A stretch of DNA of 7,342 nucleotides, taken from the NCBI GenBank assembly GCA_009838595.1, contig VXRI01000100.1, forward strand, positions 1 to 7,342. Direction: 5' to 3'. The notes beneath the pieces were generated by a model. The model was not told the origin of the DNA and searched no databases. It saw only the letters and a program-made list of their open reading frames with translations. Shown here piece after piece: positions 5,802-7,342 of the stretch (position 1 is its first letter; the number at the start of each line of letters is the position of its first letter). The DNA is from Chloroflexota bacterium. GTDB lineage: Bacteria > Chloroflexota > Dehalococcoidia > Lucifugimonadales > JADFKI01. The translations under genes and the position numbers were made by a program.

Positions 5802-6284
5802 TCACTCGCTTCGGTAATCCCCGCTCTGCCCGCCACTCTTGCGGATGAGGCGCACGCCTTCGATACGCATGGCGCGGTCAACGGCTTTGCACATGTCGTA
5901 TATGGTCAGCGCGGCTATGCTGACGGCGGTTAGAGCTTCCATTTCGACGCCCGTCTTGCCTGTGGTCTTAGCTTCGGCGGTGATGCGAACTGCGTTGGTG
6001 TCGGTGTCGAGGTCGAAATCGACGGCGATGCGGCTGAGGGGAAGCGGATGGCATAGCGGGATAAGGTTTGATGTCTGCTTTGCGCCCATAATGCCCGCAA
6101 TGCGCGCGACAGCAAGCACATCGCCCTTGTCAAAGGCGTTGTCGGCGACGAGGCGCAGCGTTTCAGGCAGCATCGATACACTGCCGTTTGCGACTGCGAT
6201 GCGCTCGGTGTCAGGCTTGGCGCTGACATCGACCATGCTCGCGTTTCCGCTTTGGTCTATGTGCGTCAGTTTAAGTTCGCTCAT
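5802..6284 (-). CDS. moaC: Cyclic pyranopterin monophosphate synthase MoaC
   Basis: A 160-residue cytoplasmic enzyme of molybdenum cofactor biosynthesis that converts 3',8-cyclo-7,8-dihydroGTP, made by MoaA, to cyclic pyranopterin monophosphate. The whole family signature is present: [20 protein letters not shown] (51-70), [15 protein letters not shown] (71-85), [22 protein letters not shown] (110-131) and a GGQSGDY end. Residues equivalent to the E. coli active site are present: Lys53, His79, Glu114, Glu116, Asp130 and Lys133. The chosen ATG (6284) gives [10 protein letters not shown], the usual start, preceded by GATGGA; a TTG at 6305 would add seven residues. Length equals the family norm. 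It lies 21 bases after the small membrane protein gene, and its TGA overlaps the ATG at 5802 (TGATG), so the NTR-like gene looks translationally coupled. No other moa genes are in the window. Confidence 0.96.
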   Translation of the reverse strand: MSELKLTHIDQSGNASMVDVSAKPDTERIAVANGSVSMLPETLRLVADNAFDKGDVLAVARIAGIMGAKQTSNLIPLCHPLPLSRIAVDFDLDTDTNAVRITAEAKTTGKTGVEMEALTAVSIAALTIYDMCKAVDRAMRIEGVRLIRKSGGQSGDYRSE

Positions 6285-6305
6285 GACAAGTCCATCAAGG
6301 CGCAA

Positions 6306-6506
6306 CTAATCGCCGAGCAGCAGTATAAGTATGGTTATCAGTACACCATAGATAGGAACGAACAGAGCAACTGCGATTCCGACCATCCACTTGATAAGGC
6401 TGGAAATCGAACGCTCCAAGTCGGATTTAGTTGCAAGGTGCGCGTAAGCGCCCTCCAAATGTGCTAATCTTTCGCCCGTTCGTTCGGTGTCGGTTGCAGT
6501 TGCCAT
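6306..6506 (-). CDS. Small coiled-coil protein with C-terminal membrane helix
   Basis: A 66-residue protein. Residues 11-36 are a charged, heptad-like segment (GERLAHLEGAYAHLATKSDLER-like, with LEGAY and ATKSDL), followed by a single hydrophobic helix (about 39-64) and a final Gly-Asp. The layout, soluble N-terminus with a C-terminal membrane anchor and no signal peptide, recalls small DUF1640/CCDC90-like or phage XhlA-like proteins, but I do not assign a family firmly. The ATG at 6506 lies about 11 bases after the predicted start of transcription from the TTGACA/TATAAG promoter, so the leader would be very short. moaC follows after 21 bases. It may oligomerise at the membrane; a role with MoaC is not implied by anything in the sequence. 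Confidence 0.65.
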   Translation of the reverse strand: MATATDTERTGERLAHLEGAYAHLATKSDLERSISSLIKWMVGIAVALFVPIYGVLITILILLLGD

Positions 6507-6523
6507 TCAGAAAACTTCGCCAT

Positions 6524-6553
6524 CTTATACTTAATTATTTTGAAATATGTCAA
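6524..6553 (-). promoter_or_regulatory. Promoter for the small membrane protein-moaC-NTR operon
   Basis: On the minus strand TTGACA (6553-6548, perfect -35) is followed after 18 bases by TATAAG (6529-6524, 5 of 6 to TATAAT). Initiation would fall near 6517, about 11 bases before the ATG at 6506. The intervening DNA is AT-rich compared with neighbouring genes. This separates rnhA from the moaC unit. Confidence 0.6.
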
Positions 6554-6572
6554 GCATCCTAGACTAAATGCG

Positions 6573-7073
6573 CTAAGTCTGAAATCCCGTCTGACGGATG
6601 CTTGCCTGTTTCTCGTAACCTTCGTCTATGGCTTGACCGTCAGATTGCGACGCTGCTACGGCGAGCGCGTCCGCGCGTTCGTTGCCGGGGTTGCCAGCGT
6701 GCCCTCTCACCCATTGCAGGTTGACCGTGTGAGCGTTCAGCAAGTCCAGCAATTGCGCCCATAGGTCGGGGTTGAGCGCCTTTTCCTTGCGGTTGCGCTT
6801 CCAGCCGTTCGCCTGCCAGCGCCGCGCCCATCCCTTGTTCACCGCGTCCACTATGTACTTGGAATCGCTGAACACGGTTACCTCGCAAGGACGCTTCAGC
6901 AACTGCAAGCCTTCTATGACTGCGAGCAGTTCCATGCGGTTGTTCGTAGTCTTGCGGAAGCCGCCGCTTAATTCTTGGCGATGATTGCCGTACTGCATGA
7001 CCGTGCCATAGCCGCCGGGTCCGGGGTTGCCGGAGCATGCGCCGTCGGTGTGGATTATAACTTTATTTGGCAT
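6573..7073 (-). CDS. rnhA: Ribonuclease HI
   Basis: A 166-residue cytoplasmic endonuclease that cuts the RNA strand of RNA:DNA hybrids, clearing primers and R-loops with Mg2+ or Mn2+. The acidic catalytic set is complete: Asp10 (in [14 protein letters not shown], 8-21), Glu48 (NNRMELLA, 44-51), Asp70 ([10 protein letters not shown], 67-76) and Asp135 (NERADALA, 131-138), with His125 in [14 protein letters not shown]. The basic handle [21 protein letters not shown] (81-101) marks the bacterial type 1 enzyme. It is about 10 residues longer than E. coli RNase HI, through a polar C-terminal tail (148-166). The ATG lies 19 bases after the stop of the partial upstream gene, without a clear Shine-Dalgarno; co-transcription is likely. 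Confidence 0.96.
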   Translation of the reverse strand: MPNKVIIHTDGACSGNPGPGGYGTVMQYGNHRQELSGGFRKTTNNRMELLAVIEGLQLLKRPCEVTVFSDSKYIVDAVNKGWARRWQANGWKRNRKEKALNPDLWAQLLDLLNAHTVNLQWVRGHAGNPGNERADALAVAASQSDGQAIDEGYEKQASIRQTGFQT

Positions 7074-7092
7074 AGCTACACGAGATAAATTA

Positions 7093-7342
7093 TCATAGGC
7101 GGGCGCTTGAGATTACCGTTACACCATCATCCTTGGCGCGCTGCGAATTTTCCTCGGATATGACCGCGCAGTAAACAGCTGCCCACACAACAGAATCCGG
7201 GAACACTTTCTTCAGTGCGGTCGCCGTGCGATTAGCCCTGACAATATCAGAGTCGTCTATCGTGAAAGAGGACTCCAGCGCCACATAGGCGTCCTTGCCA
7301 GTGTTCACGCATATTCCTAGCACAATCATATCCCTATAAAAA
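7093..7342 (-). CDS. PD-(D/E)XK-like nuclease-fold protein, 5' end beyond the window
   Basis: The frame stays open to the window edge, reading Phe-Tyr-Arg-Asp before the Met at 7329, so the 78-residue form from that Met is probably only the C-terminal part. Asp just before MIVLG, then [20 protein letters not shown] (residues 13-32 from that Met) and a closing [10 protein letters not shown], match the C-terminal lobe I know from coiled-coil-linked DUF3782-like proteins of Chloroflexota: 'D-x-I-V...E-x-S-x-T-V-D-x-x-D-x-x-R-A' then 'GV'. Asp(-1) and Glu19 would be the PD-(D/E)XK acidic pair, with Ser21 where Lys is usual. GGGA near the Met (7331-7334) could be a Shine-Dalgarno, so a short stand-alone protein remains possible. 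Function is unproven. rnhA follows after 19 bases. Confidence 0.6.
   Translation of the reverse strand, partial: FYRDMIVLGICVNTGKDAYVALESSFTIDDSDIVRANRTATALKKVFPDSVVWAAVYCAVISEENSQRAKDDGVTVISSARL

Noticed and set aside
1..7342. CRISPR array, tRNA, rRNA, insertion sequence or phage integration site
   Set aside because: No regularly spaced repeats, cloverleaf, rRNA-like stretch, transposase or terminal inverted repeats with target duplication could be found by eye; the only large repeat is the tandem gene pair.

Overview
The window looks like accessory-to-housekeeping sequence from an uncultured, moderately GC-rich bacterium. A CTC-type long L25, a PaREP1-like protein pair, a PD-(D/E)XK-like partial protein and a secreted NTR-like protein with a Cys/TM/Arg tail together suggest Chloroflexota (Dehalococcoidia/SAR202-like). 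That placement is inference from gene types I recognise and was not tested by search.

Layout. Positions 1-39 may hold the last codons of an upstream gene. Positions 40-243 are a leader region with an extended -10 element, a perfect 12-bp palindrome and competing hairpins. Positions 244-1052 hold two tandem paralogous small proteins (HEPN/PaREP1-like) joined by an ATGA stop/start overlap. Next come 50S ribosomal protein L25/CTC (1126-1767) and a 12-TM MFS exporter (1846-3105), all on the plus strand. A minus-strand hicAB toxin-antitoxin remnant follows: HicB is intact and overlaps the MFS 3' end, while hicA carries an in-frame amber codon. A divergent plus-strand FAD-linked oxidase (3564-5003) ends convergently against a minus-strand block. 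Read in its transcription direction from the right edge, that block is: a partial PD-(D/E)XK-like protein, RNase HI, then after a TTGACA/TATAAG promoter a 66-aa coiled-coil/membrane protein, MoaC, and a secreted/anchored NTR-like protein whose signal peptide appears separated from its start codon by a +1 frameshift.

How genes work together. L25 (5S rRNA binding), RNase HI (RNA:DNA hybrid removal) and MoaC (molybdenum cofactor) are housekeeping genes and do not form one pathway. The accessory content lies between them: the HEPN-like tandem pair, the broken hicA with retained hicB, and the partial nuclease-like gene. I see no complete multi-gene defence system, CRISPR array, tRNA, rRNA or insertion sequence. 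The best leads are the tandem pair with its mosaic identity, the two apparently disrupted reading frames (hicA and the NTR-like gene), and the alternative hairpins at the convergent junction.
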